From Campylobacterales bacterium (GTDB lineage Bacteria > Campylobacterota > Campylobacteria > Campylobacterales > Hydrogenimonadaceae): a DNA stretch of 7,121 nucleotides. The stretch covers positions 1-7,121 of the forward strand of contig JALSPH010000250.1 in assembly GCA_026986055.1 (NCBI GenBank), written 5' to 3'. The number at the start of each line of letters is the position of its first letter. Position 1 is the stretch's first letter. Under the pieces are notes generated by a model that worked only from the letters and a program-made list of their open reading frames with translations, searched no databases and was not told the DNA's origin. Made by a program: the position numbers and the translations under genes. Below, one piece after another: positions 6,933 through 7,121 of the stretch.

Positions 6933-6954
6933 AAAATAAAAGTTTTATATTTTT
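6933..6954 (+). terminator. A/T-only palindrome after the RCK-like gene, weak terminator candidate
   Basis: ATAAAA at 6936-6941 and TTTTAT at 6943-6948 form a perfect 13-base palindrome around one G. Further A and T tracts extend it and a T run follows at 6950-6954. The stem contains no G:C pair, so intrinsic termination would be weak. It may simply be A/T-rich spacer. Confidence 0.25.
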
Positions 6955-6959
6955 GGAGT

Positions 6960-7017
6960 GGCGGCAGAGAGATCGCCAAACAAGTGCGATTTGCCTGCGG
7001 ACGCCTGCAAAATCTCT
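6960..7017. repeat. Nested inverted repeats in the spacer before the right IS
   Basis: An outer pair AGAGAT (6968-6973) and ATCTCT (7012-7017) encloses two adjacent stems: ATCGC (6972-6976) with GCGAT (6986-6990), and TTTGC (6990-6994) with GCAAA (7007-7011). The pairs share a few end bases, so they could form a three-way junction. GCCTGC is also repeated directly at 6993-6998 and 7003-7008. The block is richer in G/C than the flanking spacer, and no convincing gene covers it. It could be a dispersed repeat, a small structured RNA, or a remnant of an earlier insertion. Confidence 0.35.
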
Positions 7018-7023
7018 AAAAAC

Positions 7024-7121
7024 TGACCTGCCCCAAAAAAGTGTACCAATCCAAGAGTTAGGATTTTATTGTAAATCAGGCCACATGAGATGCACCTGAA
7101 ACCTGAGCCGGCGTTTGGTTT
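7024..7121 (-). mobile_element. Insertion sequence end, transposase 3' side; rest lies beyond the window
   Basis: TGACCTGCCCC at 7024 is followed by a purine run and GTGTACC, which is like the terminal inverted repeat of IS3-family elements. About 50 bases inside, on the minus strand, a transposase-like reading frame ends. This segment would therefore be the transposase 3' end of the element, with the body continuing to the right. Its first five bases (TGACC) match the left-hand IS end, but the bases after that do not clearly agree. Whether both belong to the same IS species cannot be settled here. Confidence 0.6.
7076..7121 (-). CDS. Transposase C-terminus, partial
   Basis: The minus-strand frame entering from the right edge reads NQTPAQVSGASHVA and stops at TGA (7078-7076). 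'TPA-[EQ]-V' close to the stop is a common ending of DDE integrase/transposase proteins of the IS3 and IS481 type. Only 14 complete codons are in the window, so the assignment depends on that motif, on the position just inside a TGACC-type IS end, and on the absence of another explanation. Confidence 0.45.
   Translation of the reverse strand, partial: NQTPAQVSGASHVA

Noticed and set aside
6927..6951. TTGACT and TATATT as a promoter reading into the right-hand spacer
   Set aside because: The spacing is 13 bases, too short for a vegetative sigma factor, and no gene follows.
6958..7026. Small frame starting at GTG 6958 with a GGAG-like sequence before it, ending in the IS
   Set aside because: It has only 22 codons, its stop comes from the IS end, it has no recognisable family, and the supposed ribosome-binding site is too close to the start codon.

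Overview
The window is a compact, gene-dense stretch of a bacterial chromosome, most likely from a Campylobacterota (epsilonproteobacterial) species. This rests on the divergent MetK termini, the SGNH-pdxJ-pdxA cluster, the Tgt sequence type, and the pairing of tgt with a TrkA/RCK-like cytoplasmic protein (COG3400 type) that I recall between tgt and aroB in Campylobacter. Several -10 boxes are near-consensus TATAAT with no convincing -35, which is also usual for that phylum. No sequence search was run, so genus cannot be named.

Layout. Positions 1-120 are the end of an insertion sequence, probably IS3-like, whose transposase reads leftwards off the window. It abuts the last third of amrS, the radical SAM enzyme of the AmmeMemoRadiSam system, whose 5' part is missing here. 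Next, on the minus strand, is a metK that keeps its start, its ribosome-binding site and both ends of the protein, but has lost about 250 central codons in frame, including the catalytic core. Divergent from it are a cysteine-free DksA/TraR-like regulator and a PEBP (YbhB/YbcL) protein. These meet, tail to tail with an overlap, a minus-strand run of tgt, an SGNH hydrolase, pdxJ and pdxA. The last three genes overlap by 4 bases each and are probably translationally coupled. Divergent from tgt is the 474-residue RCK-like protein, followed by about 117 bases of non-coding DNA with nested inverted repeats. The right edge (7024-7121) is the end of another insertion sequence, also with its transposase on the minus strand.

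Function. pdxJ and pdxA encode consecutive steps of the DXP-dependent pyridoxal 5'-phosphate pathway. Tgt inserts the queuosine precursor into tRNA. The DksA-like protein probably tunes RNA polymerase. The rest is housekeeping or uncharacterised.

Nothing in the window amounts to a clear new defence or mobile system. The points most worth checking are the gutted metK beside an IS-truncated amrS, the zinc-less DksA that keeps its acidic tip, the unusual Tgt pocket motif, a perfect inverted repeat in the metK/dksA promoter region, and the structured spacer before the right-hand IS.
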